Shown piece after piece: positions 1-11,021 of a stretch of DNA of 64,000 nucleotides. The notes beneath the pieces are model-generated. The model was not told the DNA's origin, made no database searches, and was given only the letters and a program-made list of their open reading frames with translations. The position numbers and the translations under genes are program-made. The DNA lies in assembly GCF_902459505.1 (NCBI RefSeq), contig NC_047095.1, positions 115,445,380 to 115,509,379 of the forward strand. The letters run 5' to 3'. The stretch is from Geotrypetes seraphini. Taxonomy: Eukaryota; Chordata; Amphibia; Gymnophiona; Dermophiidae. The first letter of the stretch is position 1, and every line of letters begins with the position of its first letter.

Positions 1-140
1 TTAAATAAAGTTATTTCAAATGGAAAACTGCTTGATTTTTCACAGTTGCAACATAAATATGGTCTCCATAAGTCACAAAGTTTTAAATGGTTGCAGCTGA
101 AACAGGCTATTCAAGAGGGGTTCCCTGAATGGAAAAATCT
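1..140 (+). mobile_element. L1-like LINE ORF2 fragment (host copy, part 1)
   Basis: The plus-strand translation here matches the ORF2 C-terminal region of the L1-like copies at 141-2819 and 34478-37432. The sequence breaks at a poly-T and resumes in register at 2834, so this is the left part of one LINE split by a later insertion. The 14-bp target duplication gaatggaaaaatct occupies 127-140 and 2820-2833. The 5' part lies outside the window. Confidence 0.85.
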
Positions 141-2819
141 TTTTTTTTTTTTTTTAATCTTTATTCATTTTACACTCAACAAGTGTACATAATAATTTTC
201 ACAATTAAAATATCACATCACTTGAATTTCTACAACAAATCCCAAAATGAATTATATCCCCCTCCCATCCAATATCATGTAATATAGAATGTAATAACAT
301 ATTCCACAGTAATAACAGATTATCGGAACCCACCCCCCACCCAATCCATATTTATAAACCAAAAGGAAAAGTAAACAATTATTCATTATAACAACTTATT
401 AATGGCCCCCACACATCCTTAAACTTACTGAAATATCCTTTTTGCACAGCTAACAATCTTTCCATTTTATATAAATGACATACTGAGTTCCACCAAAAAC
501 TGTAATTCAATCTTGTACAATCCTTCCAATTAAATGTTATCTGTTGAATAGCAACCCCCGTTAGGATCATTAAAAGTTTATTATTTGCAGATGATATTTG
601 ACATTTAGCCCTCATAGACATTCCAAACAACACCGTATCATACGACAGTGCCACATGATTTTCCATCAAACAATTAACTTGGTCCCAAATTGAATACCAA
701 AATGCCTTAATATACGGACAAAGAAATAATAAATGATCTAAAGTTCCAGCCTCGAGATGACAATGCCAACATCTATTAGACTTAGAGCAATCCAATTTTT
801 GTAAACGACCAGGGGTCCAGAATGCTCTATGCAACAGGAAAAACCATGTTTGGCTCATAGATGCAGACATTGTACATCTCATCCTCCAAGACCAAATACG
901 TGGCCATTGAGACGCATTAATTTTATGTTTAATCTCAATGCTCCAAATATCCCTAAGTCCAATTTTTGGTTTTTTATTCAAATAATCAGATAATAATTTA
1001 TACCAATGCACGGCCTGGTGATCCAGAAAGTCTGCCTGAAAGCATAAGAATTCTAAACTAAATTGATTAAGAGATTTCCATTCAGGGAACCCTGCCTGAA
1101 TTGCCTGCTTCAATTGCAACCACTTATAACTTTGTTTTTTATCCAGACCGAATTTATGTTGCAACTGTGAAAAATCAAGCAGTTTACCATTAGACATAAC
1201 ATTATCTAATGTTCGTATCCCCATTTTAATCTAATCCTTCCAGACAATCTTAAAACCGCCTATTTGGATTTTGGAGTTCAACCATATAGATTGATATGTA
1301 GATTTTTCAATAGGAATAGGTGTTAATTTATCAACAAATCTCAGTTTTCCAAGTGTCCATTAATATTCTATTATCTTTGCGTATTTTAGGCATCTTGATA
1401 CTAAGAAGACCAAGTCTAATTGGAAACATCAGCTGTCTTTCCAACCATAACCAATCTGGAAGCTGCTCCATGAGCTCTGGGAGGACCCAATACATACCTA
1501 GGCGCATAATATAGGACTGGTGGTACCTATAGAAGTTGGGAAAATTTACCCCCCCTCCTTAATTGGCCTTTGCAAAGACACTAAAGCAATTCTTGCAATT
1601 TTACCCAGCCAAATAAATTTAACCAGAATACTATTCAATTTTTTATAGAAAGACCCCTGATAAAACACTGGTATCATACCCATTTGGTAACAAACAGGCA
1701 AAATCATCATTTTAATAGTTTGAACTCTTCCCCACCAAGATAAATGCATAGGATTCCATTGCTCACATAACTCTGTTACTTTTTGTAATAAAAACCTTTC
1801 ATTTACTTTCATTGTCTCTTCAAGTGTATTTTTTAACCAAATTCCTAAATATTTTATTCCTTCCTCTTTCCAAATAAAAGGGAATGAATCAAATAATCCT
1901 TTTGTACAATGCACATTCAAAGGAAGAACTTCTGACTTAGTCCAATTTAATTTATAACCTGAGAATTTCCCAAATGTATCAATCAATTCAAGTAAGCGTG
2001 GGTTAGTTTTTCCGGATTTCTCAAATGAAGCAATATATTATCTGCATAAGCAGATACTTTATATTCCTTTCCAGAACATGGAATACCCTGTATATCTTTT
2101 TCTTGTTGAATAGCTAATAATAAGGGTTCAAGTACTATATCAGAAAGCAAAGGAGACAAGGCACAACCCTGTCTAACTCCCCTCCGCAATTGAAAACAAT
2201 CTGAAAAATTATTATTAATAAACAAATGAGCAGCAGGAGAGTTATACAGCGCTTGAATCATTTGTATAAATCCGGACCCAATACCAAACCATTCCATAGC
2301 TTGATACATAAAAGTCTACTCTACCCGATCAAAAGCTTTCTCAGCATCTAAGTATATAGAAAAAGCAGGATCATCAATTGTTTTTGTTAGATATAACATA
2401 TGAAAGGCCAATCTAGTGTTATTTGAAGAGTGTCTTCGAGCAACAAATCCTGTTTGATGCATACCGACTGTATGAGGAAGAGCCTTAGCCAAACGCAAGG
2501 CCAAAATTTTAGCTAACAATTTACCATCTACATTTATTAAAGAAATAGGCCTGTAGTTTGAAATCAATGTAGGATCTCTATTTGGCTTTGGCAAAACAAT
2601 AGTTAAAGACTCTGCCATAGTGCCTGAAATACAACCTTTATTTAGTCGATACTGATATAAATTTAATAGATAAGGTAAAAGGGTAAATTGAATTTTTTTA
2701 ATAAAACTCCACTGTAAAACCATCACCACCTGGAACGGTCCCAACTCTCAGGGATTTCAATGCTGCTTGTAATTCTTTTAGTGATATTGGCTCATCTAAA
2801 CTTCTTTTTATATGATCAG
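141..2819 (-). mobile_element. L1-like LINE, 5'-truncated, inserted in a sister copy
   Basis: This minus-strand copy starts on the plus strand with a poly-T run, the poly-A tail of the inserted LINE. Its 14-bp target duplication is exact. The reverse transcriptase region is read in pieces at 2744-2316 (motif DAEKAFDRVE), 2309-1983 (the catalytic box reads YADN where sister copies have YADD) and 1986-1546. The C-terminal zinc-knuckle-like part (CWHCHLEAGTLDHLLFLC) lies at 1224-379. ORF2 is therefore broken by several stops and frameshifts, and ORF1 and endonuclease are absent. It is a member of the L1 superfamily and not a host gene. Confidence 0.88.
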
Positions 2820-2833
2820 GAATGGAAAAATCT

Positions 2834-3317
2834 TAATCAGTATAGTCTGGAATTTTTATGCTTTCAAGCGGATTTTCTGGGACACCAGGCCGCACAGTGG
2901 TATAAATTGCTATCTGGATTTTTAAATAAAAAACCAAAGACTGGTCTTAGAGACATTTGGAGCATTGAGATTAAGCATCAAATTTCTGCATCTCAATGGC
3001 CACGTATTTGGCTTGGAGAATGAGATGTACAGTGTCTGCATCTATGAGACAAACTTGGTTCTTTTTGTTACACAGAGCATTTTGAACCCCAGTTAGATTA
3101 CAAAAGTTGGATTGCTCCAAGTCTAATAGATGCTGGCATTGTAATTTGGAAGCACTCTAGATCATCTACTTTATTTTTGTCCCTGTATTATTGCCTTTTG
3201 GAAATCAATTTGGACCCAAATTAACTGCTTATTAGAAAACCATGTAGCTCTATCATACGATACAATTTTATTTGGAATGTCCATGAGAAAAAAATGTCAA
3301 ATTTCATCTAATAATAA
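2834..3317 (+). mobile_element. L1-like LINE ORF2 fragment (host copy, part 2)
   Basis: This continues the LINE at 1-140. The peptide following the duplication (SLEFLCFQADFLGHQAAQWY) matches both minus-strand copies. The stretch carries several frame breaks and is interrupted at 3317 by the DIRS-like element. Confidence 0.85.
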
Positions 3318-3480
3318 GGAGAAATTAGGTTCTTACCTGCTAATTTACTTTCTTTTAGCTTCTCCAGACCAGTAGAGGTTAACTTTACGATTGGGTATAT
3401 ATCTAATCATGACCAGCAGGTGGAGACTGAAAACAAAACTTTGGGACAGTATATCCTAGCCCCTCCTCTCTATTTCCCTC
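3318..3480. repeat. Left inverted terminal repeat of the DIRS-like element
   Basis: The sequence from about 3360 to 3480 is the reverse complement of about 9030-9150. The first 48 bases (3318-3365) recur inverted near 3777-3824 as the first half of the internal complementary region. Confidence 0.88.
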
Positions 3481-3776
3481 AGTCTGCCGAATAGCCAAGC
3501 AGAACCAAGAACTGGAAAACAACAGAGAGAAAAAACAATACTCCGAAAGGAGTAACAAATAACATACCCAAAAATGCTGTTGGAAAATGCAGAGGAGAAA
3601 TTCCCGAAGGAAGAAGGTCCCCACAGCTCGCCAGCTAAGCCAGCCGAGCCACAGCCGCTGTTCTTTAATTCTCCCCGGCCCTAGAAAAATACTAGAACCC
3701 GCAGCAAAAACCAAAAACTGCCCGCGCAACAGCCCCAACAACAACAACAACAGACAGGGTGGGGACCTCTACTGGT

Positions 3777-3870
3777 CTGGAGAAGCTAAAAGAAAGTAAA
3801 TTAGCAGGTAAGAACCTAATTTCTCCTTCTTTAGCACTCTCCAGACCAGTAGAGGTTAACTTTACGATTG
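3777..3870. repeat. Internal complementary region of the DIRS-like element
   Basis: The first half is complementary to the extreme left end of the element. The second half (about 3831-3870) matches, inverted, the extreme right end. In DIRS elements this region is thought to template joining of the ends into the circular DNA that the recombinase integrates. Its place downstream of the recombinase frame fits the family. Confidence 0.85.
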
Positions 3871-3892
3871 GGACGTACCAAAGCAGTCCCTC

Positions 3893-4990
3893 TCACGGGC
3901 GGGACCCCCGAAGGGCCGATACCAGAACACGCTCACCGAACACCGCGTCCCGACGCGCCTGAACATCTACCCGATAATGCCGAACAAATGAATGCAAGGA
4001 GGACCAAACCGCAGCCTTACAAATATCCACCGGAGGCACGAGCGACGACTCAGCCCAAGAAGCCGCCTGACCCCTAGTGGAATGAGCCTTGAGAAACTCC
4101 GGAACCGGCTTCTGACTCAGAAGATAAGCGGAAGCAATCATCTCCTTGATCCAACGCGCAATAGTAGCCTTAGAAGCGCCAGCCCCCCGACGAGGACCCG
4201 CCAGAAGCACAAAGAGATGATCGGAGCTCCGAAAATCCCGGGTCCGCTGCACATAAGCATGGAGGACCCGACCGACATCCAACTTGCGCAGCTGTCGTTG
4301 CTCAGAAGAACCCTCCCGACTACCCAAGACCGGGAGGACCACCGATTGATTGACATGAAAAGGAGAAACTACCTTCGGCAGAAAGGAAGGAACAGGCCGC
4401 AAAACAACCCGCTCCTTCGAAAACTCCAAGAAGGGAGCCCTACAAGAGAAAGCCTGTAGCTCAGACACCCGTCTAGCAGAAGTAATGGCCACCAAAAAGA
4501 CCGACTTCAGCGTAAGGTCCTTCAACGAACAGCCATCCAACGGCTCGAAAGGAGGGCGCACTAGAACAGAGAGAACCAGATTGAGATCCCAAGAGGGAAT
4601 CGAGGGCCTTATGGGAGGCCTGATCAACTTGGCCGCCCTAAGAAAGCGAATCACATCAGGAATGGCTGACCAACGCTGACCTGTCACCAGCCCCCGAAAA
4701 GCCGACAGGGCCGCCAGATGAACCCGAAGAGAAGACCAGGCCAGGCCCCTATCCAGGCCATCCTGCAAAAACTCTAGAATGTTAGGCAGAGAAGCGCGAA
4801 AGGAGACCACTCCCCGCGCTCGGCACCATTCCTCAAAAAGACGCCAAACCCGTACATAAGCCCGAGAGGTAGAAAGCCTCCGGGACCCCAAAAGTGTAGA
4901 GATCACCTTGTCGGAATATCCCTTCTTACTCAGGCGGCCCCTTTCAAGAGCCAAGCCGTAAGACAAAAGGGAGACGGGTCGAACATGGGA
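3893..4990 (-). CDS. Tyrosine recombinase (integrase) of the DIRS-like element
   Basis: The frame is open from 6769 to 3893 (958 residues), but only about the last 360 residues look like a protein domain. The first 600 are a Gly/Ser-rich shadow of the RT and RNase H frame. The C-terminal part has a SAM-like N domain (STSRAYVRVWRLFEEWCRARG), the first catalytic arginine region (ITSARRVSELQAF), the HSTRG box with histidine and second arginine, and a late aromatic/tyrosine region (SFVRHYRVD). Such enzymes integrate the circular DNA intermediate. The N-terminal limit is an estimate; overlap with the upstream frame is usual for DIRS. Confidence 0.82.
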   Translation of the reverse strand, partial: SHVRPVSLLSYGLALERGRLSKKGYSDKVISTLLGSRRLSTSRAYVRVWRLFEEWCRARGVVSFRASLPNILEFLQDGLDRGLAWSSLRVHLAALSAFRGLVTGQRWSAIPDVIRFLRAAKLIRPPIRPSIPSWDLNLVLSVLVRPPFEPLDGCSLKDLTLKSVFLVAITSARRVSELQAFSCRAPFLEFSKERVVLRPVPSFLPKVVSPFHVNQSVVLPVLGSREGSSEQRQLRKLDVGRVLHAYVQRTRDFRSSDHLFVLLAGPRRGAGASKATIARWIKEMIASAYLLSQKPVPEFLKAHSTRGQAASWAESSLVPPVDICKAAVWSSLHSFVRHYRVDVQARRDAVFGERVLVSALRGSRP

Positions 4991-7035
4991 ATGGGACCCT
5001 GCGTCAGAAGATCGCACTCGAGAGGCAGAGGAAGAGGATCCGCCACCAGATGCCTCACCAGATCCGCATACCACGGACGACGAGGCCAATCCGGAGCCAC
5101 CAAGACCACCAGCCCCGGATGGCGAACAATGCGAAGCAGTACTCTGCCCACTAATGGCCAAGGAGGGAACACATACAACAGCCCCTCCGTTGGCCACGGT
5201 TGGACCAGAGCATCCAGACCCTCGGCCAGACCGTCCCTGCGACGACTGAAGAAGCGGGGTACTTTGGCGTTGCCACTTGTAGCCATCAGATCCATCAGGG
5301 GCTGCCCCCAAGCACGCACTAGCAACTGAAACGCCTCGGCGCCGAGACACCACTCTCCCGGATCCAAGAAGTGACGACTGAGGAAGTCCGCCTGAACGTT
5401 TTCTACCCCGGCAATGTGAGAGGCCGAGAGGTCCAGAAGATGCGACTCCGCCCAAACCATGAGCCGAGCCGCCTCCTGCGCCACCAGAGTGCTCTTGGTG
5501 CCCCCCTGACGATTGACATAAGCCACCGCCGTGGCATTGTCCGACAGGACTCTGACCGACTTGCCCAACAAAAGGGAGTGGAAAGCCAACAGCGCCAGCC
5601 GGACCGCCCTGGTCTCCAACACGTTGATCGACCAGGAGGCCTCCTCCGTGGACCAGGTTCCCTGAGCTGAGTGACCCAGACACTGGGCCCCCCAACCCAG
5701 GAGACTCGCATCCGTAATGAGCACCGTCCACTGCGGAAGATCCAGACCCACCCCCTGAACTAGGTGAGGGGTCCGGAGCCACCAACGCAGACTGCAGCGC
5801 GCCAAGCCTCGCAGGGGAACCGGAACATCCATCCCGTGCCTCTGGGGAGACCACCTCCGGAGCAGAGCATACTGGAGAGGACGCATGGGGGCCCGCGCCC
5901 ACCTCACCACGTCCAGGGACGCCGCCATCGACCCCAGGACCTGGAGGAAATCTCACGCCCGAGGACACCGGGACGCCAAAAGCAGGCGAATCTGAGACTG
6001 CAATTTGCTCACCCGGGCCTCTGGGAGGAAGACCTTCCCCAAGGAGGTGTCGAACAGCACCCCGAGGTACTCCAGACGCTGAGCCGGAACCAACCGACTC
6101 TTGGAAAGGTTGACCACCCAGCCCAGCGACCGGAGAAACTCCACCACCCGAGCCGTAACCCGGGAGCTTTCCTGCAACGACTTGGCCCGAATTAACCAGT
6201 CGTCCAGGTAAGGGAGTACCAGGATGCCCTCCGACCGCAAGGCTGCCGCGACGACCACCATCACCTTGGTGAACGTCCGGGGAGCCGTGGCCAGCCCAAA
6301 GGGAAGCGCACAGAACTGATAGTGCCGACCCAAGATCGCAAAGCGCAGGAAACGCTGATGAGAGGTCCGAATAGGAACATGCAAGTAGGCCTCCGTCAGA
6401 TCGAGAGAAGTGAGAAACTCCCCCGGCTGAACCGCCAGAATGACCGACCGCAGCGTTTCCATACGGAAAGAGGGAACCTTGAGAGCCCTGTTGACCCCTT
6501 TCAAATCGAGGATGGGCCGAAAAGTCCCCTCCTTCTTGGGCACCACAAAGTAAATGGAGTACCTGCCCGTGCCCCACTCCGGGGGGGGCACTGGAACTAC
6601 TGCCCTGAGATCTAGCAAGCGCTGAAGGGTCTGGCGAAACGCCAGCGTCTTCCCAGGAGTCTGACACGGAGAAGCGAGGAAAAAATCCGGCAGAGAGCGG
6701 GCGAACTCCAGGGCATAACCGTCCCGCACCACCTCCAGGACCCACTGATCGGACGTGATCTCGGCCCATTTGGGAAAAAAGTCGCGCAGCCGGGCCCCCA
6801 CCGGAACCAAGGGGGGCGCCGGCAAGGCGTCATTGTGCAGGACGGGAAGCGGGGGAACCGGCGGAGGGATTCCCTGCCCCCCGACGGGCCCCCCGAAAGG
6901 GCTGCATGCGCTGGAAGAACCGACCCCGGGAAAACCCCGGAGACTGGAAAGAAGCAGCCCCACGCCCAGGGCGATACTTGCGAAATTCCCGCAAACGCCC
7001 CCGGGCCGCACCACCCCGAGACGCCGGGCGGGCAC
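4930..7035 (-). CDS. Reverse transcriptase and RNase H of the DIRS-like element
   Basis: The N-terminal half has reverse transcriptase motifs: GTGRYSIYFVVPKKEGTFRP, FLTSLDLTEAYLHVPI, LPFGLATAPRTFTK and the catalytic box YLDDWLI. The C-terminal half has RNase H features: the first acidic motif in LITDASLLGWGAQ, VRVLSDNATAVAYVNRQGG, and VENVQADFLSR. The order RT then RNase H fits Ty3-like and DIRS polymerases. It overlaps the gag-like frame upstream and the recombinase frame downstream. About one break is visible. Confidence 0.85.
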
Positions 7036-8509
7036 GGTCCTCCGGCAAACGGGGAACTTTCGAGTCCGACAGAGTCTGAATCAACTTATCCAAGTCCTCT
7101 CCAAATAAAAACGACCCCCGAAAGGGAAATTTAGTAAGCTTAGCTTTGGACGCAGCATCCGCCGCCCAAGCGCGCAGCCACAACACACGCCTTGCGGCCA
7201 CGCCAAAAGCCATGGACTTAGCCGAGATCCGCACCAAGTCATACAGAGCATCCGAGAGGAATGAGGCAGCCATCTCAATCTTCGCTACCTCCTGATCCAC
7301 CAGAGACCAGTCGTCAGACTCTCGATCCAAGACCCGCTCCGCCCACCGAAACACGGCGCGAGCGACCAGTCCCCCACAAATAGCCGCCTGGACCCCAAAG
7401 GCAGAGACTTGAAAATTTTGCTTAAGGATGGTCTCCAATTTGCGCTCCTCAGAGTCCCGCAAGGCAGAACCGCCCTCAACAGGCACGGTATGCCGCTTGG
7501 AAATAGCCGAGACCACCGCATCCACGACTGGCGAAGCTAACGTAGCCCGATCCCCTTCAGGAATGGGATACAGGCGAGCCATGCTGCGCGCCAGCCGAAA
7601 CGGCGTCTCCGGCGTTTTCCACTGCTCAAGAATAATATCCCGAATATCCTGATGCATAGGAAAAGAGCGGGAAACGGAACGGATCCCTCGTAACAGAGGG
7701 TCCCCCACACGCGGAGTCTCCGGCGGCGCGTCCTCAAAACGCAAAGCCGAAGAAACCTGTTGAATAAGGTCAGGCAGCTCATCTCTCTGAAAAAGGCGCA
7801 CCACGGACGCCTCGTCACTGGAGAACGGGAAACCCGACAACCCGCCGCCAGCTTCCGTCCCCTCCAGAGGGTCCTGGAATTCCTCAGAAGGGTCCAGGTC
7901 CTCCTCCAGACCGACACGTTCCTCCGACCACAAATCCTCGTCCCACGACACCCGCGGACGCTTGGACAAGAGAGGCGGCGGAGGGGACGTCACGTCAGAC
8001 GAGAGAGGCAAAGCCGCAGGGAGCGCGGAGGAAACCCCACCCCCCGAGACCCCCTGGGCGCAACCGGGACCCCCAGCCGCCTGAAAATAGGCTTTGCATA
8101 ATGAAAAGAAAAAATCAGGGGAAAAACCCCCCGAGGGTCCCAAGGGACTCCCTGCCACAGCAGGGGACCCAGCAGAAACCTGCCCCTGCTTAGCCAAAAC
8201 AGGGGGAAGGTCACCTGAGGTGGAAGACAAAATGGAGGGGCCAGACAGAGAAGATGGCGGTTTTCCCGCCAAAAAAGCTCCCTCCATAGCCTGAAGCGGC
8301 TGAGAAACCTGAATAGTCTCAGCCGCTAAAGCAGGCAAGCCGGCATCAGCTGTCAAAAAATCAGCTGAGAGGGAATCCTTCGGGGAATCCCTCCGTGGGC
8401 GGTTGTGGAAGACCGGGCTTCCCCACTGCTCCAAGCCGACTCGCGAGGCACCATCGGCGGGGAGCTCTGGGCGCCTGCAGCCGCTGCCGACGGAGCTCCA
8501 CCACCTCAC
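6830..8509 (-). CDS. Gag-like ORF of the DIRS-like element
   Basis: An open frame of 559 residues precedes the RT frame and overlaps its start, the place of gag-like ORF1 in DIRS elements. The N-terminal half is Pro/Ser/acidic and looks disordered. The middle (about residues 270-470) is rich in predicted helix, with a conserved-looking stretch ARSMARLYPIPEGDRATLA. The C-terminus is Arg/Gly-rich (FRKYRPGRGAASF, SRGRFFQRMQPF), suggesting nucleic-acid binding. I see no zinc knuckle. The start codon is uncertain. Confidence 0.7.
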   Translation of the reverse strand: MRWWSSVGSGCRRPELPADGASRVGLEQWGSPVFHNRPRRDSPKDSLSADFLTADAGLPALAAETIQVSQPLQAMEGAFLAGKPPSSLSGPSILSSTSGDLPPVLAKQGQVSAGSPAVAGSPLGPSGGFSPDFFFSLCKAYFQAAGGPGCAQGVSGGGVSSALPAALPLSSDVTSPPPPLLSKRPRVSWDEDLWSEERVGLEEDLDPSEEFQDPLEGTEAGGGLSGFPFSSDEASVVRLFQRDELPDLIQQVSSALRFEDAPPETPRVGDPLLRGIRSVSRSFPMHQDIRDIILEQWKTPETPFRLARSMARLYPIPEGDRATLASPVVDAVVSAISKRHTVPVEGGSALRDSEERKLETILKQNFQVSAFGVQAAICGGLVARAVFRWAERVLDRESDDWSLVDQEVAKIEMAASFLSDALYDLVRISAKSMAFGVAARRVLWLRAWAADAASKAKLTKFPFRGSFLFGEDLDKLIQTLSDSKVPRLPEDRARPASRGGAARGRLREFRKYRPGRGAASFQSPGFSRGRFFQRMQPFRGARRGAGNPSAGSPASRPAQ

Positions 8510-9029
8510 CGACCCAAACCGCCGAGTTCAGGCCGGCCGCGAGTGCCTCGCGGCTGGACTAAAATTGTGGCCTACTCCCCCGGAGAAGGGCACAATTGCT
8601 CCATACGCGACCTAGCTATAAAAAAGTGCTGGTTACATGAAAAAATACAGTAAAATACAGTTTTCTTAAAGGGATACAACCCTCCAGACCAGCACTACCT
8701 CAGGATTTTTTTTTTTTTTTTTTTTTTTTACAGAACAGACTCCACAGGCTCTCAAAGCAATATGCCTTGCTTGATTTAGGGGGCAAGGCTTACTGCTGAG
8801 GCTCCTCTAAAAAAATGTGGGGAGGTGGAGGAAGTGGGGGGAGGGACCCCGCTCGTGACCCGCCGGGTTTAACACCCCCGAGGTCGGACGAACCCCCAAA
8901 CAGAGTCCGCCCAAGCTCCGTCCGGCTAAAAACAGGGACAATAAACCCCCTAAACAAATTCCAACAGCCCTACCAAGGGAGATGGGTACAGATCACTCAA
9001 CACCTGCTGGAGACTGAAAGAAGACTGAG

Positions 9030-9155
9030 GGAAATAGAGAGGAGGGGCTAGGATATACTGTCCCAAAGTTTTGTTTTCAGTCTCCACCTGCTGGTCATGA
9101 TTAGATATATACCCAATCGTAAAGTTAACCTCTACTGGTCTGGAGAGTGCTAAAG
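9030..9155. repeat. Right inverted terminal repeat of the DIRS-like element
   Basis: The reverse complement of this stretch matches about 3360-3480 nearly base for base. Its last 40 bases also match, inverted, the second half of the internal complementary region at 3831-3870. Confidence 0.88.
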
Positions 9156-9620
9156 AATAAACTTTTATTAATAATGACAGGAGTTGCCATTCAGCATATT
9201 ATCAGAAACTGGAAAGACTATACCAGACTTAATTACACCTTCTGGTAGAATTCATTATGCCATATATACAAAATGGAAAGGACAATTGCTATACAAAAAG
9301 GAAATTATAATAATTTTTTAAAAATCTGGGGACCATTGATAACATATTGTAATGAGTAAGACATCTTTTTACACTAAAAGTATAATTATAATAATGGAGA
9401 GGGGGAATATACTATATTGGTTTAATAATTATTTTGAATATATTACATGTATGATATGTTTGATTTACAATATTTGTGGAAAGGGAGAGGGTGGGGGGGA
9501 TTAAAATATGTATTTAAATAATGATGGAAATAGTTTTCAAGTGATCTATATGAATTAATTGATGTAATATTGTACACTTGATGTAAGATATAAAAATGAA
9601 TAAAGAATTGGAAAAAAAAA
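9156..9620 (+). mobile_element. L1-like LINE 3' end (host copy, part 3)
   Basis: The host LINE resumes with the reading LTGVAIQHI and related residues seen in the 34-kb copy, followed by a 3' UTR and an A-rich tail near 9595-9625 (gaataaagaattgg then A9-10). This completes the LINE begun at 1-140 and 2834-3317. Confidence 0.85.
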
Positions 9621-9631
9621 AGGCATTCTAA

Positions 9632-9712
9632 CTGATTTAGCGCACGCTAAATGCTAAGGCATCTATTATATTCTATAGGCACCTTAGCATTTAGTACGCC
9701 TTTATAGAAGAA
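9632..9712. repeat. Short palindromic MITE-like repeat
   Basis: Inverted arms around ttagcgcacgctaaatgcta and tagcatttagtacgc flank a short AT-rich centre. Similar sequence recurs at 14390-14490 and 15765-15795, so it is an interspersed palindromic family. No coding content is seen. Confidence 0.55.
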
Positions 9713-9790
9713 TGCCCAAAATACTCAACTCGACATCTTTCAGCTGAGACAGCCTGCATCAGAAGTCTAAATATTTAACATAAAATTATT

Positions 9791-10002
9791 AACTAAGCCA
9801 GTGATTCCCAACCCTGTCCTGGAGGAACACCAGGCCAATCGGGTTTTCAGGCTAGCCCTAATGAATATGCATGAGAGAGATTTGCATATGATGGAAGTGA
9901 TAGGCATGCAAATTTGCTTCATGCATATTCATTAGGGCTAGCCTGAAAACCCAATTGGCCTGGTGTTCCTCCAGGACAGGGTTGGGAACCACTGAACTAA
10001 GC
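9791..10002. mobile_element. hAT-type palindromic MITE
   Basis: The element at 9799-9994 begins cagtgattcccaaccctg and ends with its inverted match, gggttgggaaccactg. An exact 8-bp duplication aactaagc lies at 9791-9798 and 9995-10002. Nearly the whole element is one inverted repeat. The 8-bp duplication and CAGTG ends are typical of hAT elements. No transposase is encoded. Confidence 0.9.
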
Positions 10003-10467
10003 TATTCTGTTTTGTGTTTTACGTAAGCCATGCGAGTTCCTTTAATCTGCTTCTCCCTAACCCACACATTTTTATTTTCACATTTGCCATATTATGCTCA
10101 TTTTTATTGACCAATGGTCACACATATTCAATATATACATTGTTCCATTATTTATTGTGTTTGTCTTTGTTTTACACATTCAAACGTCTTATGGTTTGTA
10201 TTAGTATATGTATATTGGATTTATTGCATTTGATACACCGTTTGAACTTAATTTTCTTCTTTATAATCACACATGGGTTTTAATTATGTGATGTTTATTT
10301 TTAATGAGTTTACTTTTTACATCTGTTTGCATAATTTCTCATGTTTATTTATTCATAAATATCTACTTATATATTTATCAACCAACATGGAACTTACGCT
10401 CCTTGAACAGTAATACCCTGGTGATCTCATCTATGAAATTCACCTTAAAGAATATAGGAAACCTATA
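10003..10467. other. AT-rich stretch without recognised feature
   Basis: I see no splice-flanked exon, RNA gene or clear repeat here. Open frames are Phe/Leu/Ile-rich and look like chance readings of AT-rich DNA. Confidence 0.5.
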
Positions 10468-10681
10468 CTCTATGGCCGGGGTGTCAAGTTCCTCCTCAAG
10501 GGCCGCAATCCAGTCGGGTTTTCAGGACTTCCCCAATGAATATGCACGAGATCTACTAGCACACAATGAAAGCTGTGCATGCAAATAGATCTCATGCATA
10601 TTCATTGGGGAAATCCTAAAAACCTGACTGGATTGCGGCCCTCGAAACTCAAGGAGGGACTTTGACACCCCTGCTCAATGG
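10468..10681. mobile_element. hAT-type palindromic MITE (family shared with 60886)
   Basis: The element at 10476-10673 has TIRs of the type CAGGGGTGTCAAAGTCCCTC and is a long imperfect palindrome. Flanks ctctatgg and ctcaatgg form an 8-bp duplication with one mismatch. A sister copy with an exact duplication lies at 60886-61053. Confidence 0.85.
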
Positions 10682-10733
10682 GCTCCTTTTGCTAAGCTGC
10701 ATTAGGGCTTTAATGCATGCTACAATGCCGCGC

Positions 10734-11010
10734 TAGACGGCAACGCCAATTTTTTTCCCTGTCCCTCAGGAACTCGTTTTCCCATCCCGTCGAGTTCTTT
10801 TCCTGCCCCTGCCCCATTCCTGCAAGCTCTGTCCTCATCTGCACAAGCCTCAAACACTTTAAAATTGTAAGTATCCGAGGCTTGTGCGGTTAAGGCAGAG
10901 CATACAGGAATGGGGCAGGGACAGTGACAGTGGCAAAACTCGTAGAGATGGGAGGGAGAAATTGAGTTCCTACAGGACGGGGACAAATTTGTTCCCCGTG
11001 CCATTCTCTA
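10734..11010. mobile_element. Probable hAT-type fold-back MITE
   Basis: The ends tagacggcaac and gccattctcta are roughly inverted, and much of the inside pairs with itself (for example the two halves around 10860). The ends resemble the TAGAG hAT MITEs at 13759 and 15614. I found no clean target duplication, so boundaries are approximate. Confidence 0.55.
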
Positions 11011-11021
11011 CTTCAAGCATT

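Larger units (their letters stand above)
3318..9155 (-). mobile_element. DIRS-like tyrosine-recombinase retroelement, nearly whole
   Basis: About 5.84 kb inserted into the 3' part of the L1-like LINE, with no clear target duplication, as expected for integration by tyrosine recombinase. Inverted terminal repeats of over 100 bp face each other at roughly 3360-3480 and 9030-9150. An internal complementary region at 3777-3870 joins sequences complementary to both ends, the hallmark of DIRS elements. In minus-strand order it carries a gag-like ORF, reverse transcriptase plus RNase H, and a tyrosine recombinase, in overlapping frames. About one break is visible, so it looks recent. Confidence 0.9.

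Noticed and set aside
4990-6769. N-terminal 600 residues of a 958-residue open frame on the minus strand
   Set aside because: It is Gly/Ser/Val-rich with no domain and lies directly over the RT and RNase H frame of the DIRS-like element, so it is a shadow; only the recombinase end is kept.
3587-8653. Many plus-strand open frames of 60-150 residues
   Set aside because: They are antisense to the DIRS-like coding frames, rich in Arg/Pro, and have no recognisable domain.
10014-10588. Hydrophobic 89- and 94-residue frames
   Set aside because: AT-rich chance frames with no splice sites; the second runs into a hAT MITE.
10720-11004. 94-residue minus-strand frame
   Set aside because: It translates a hAT-type fold-back MITE and has no support as a gene.
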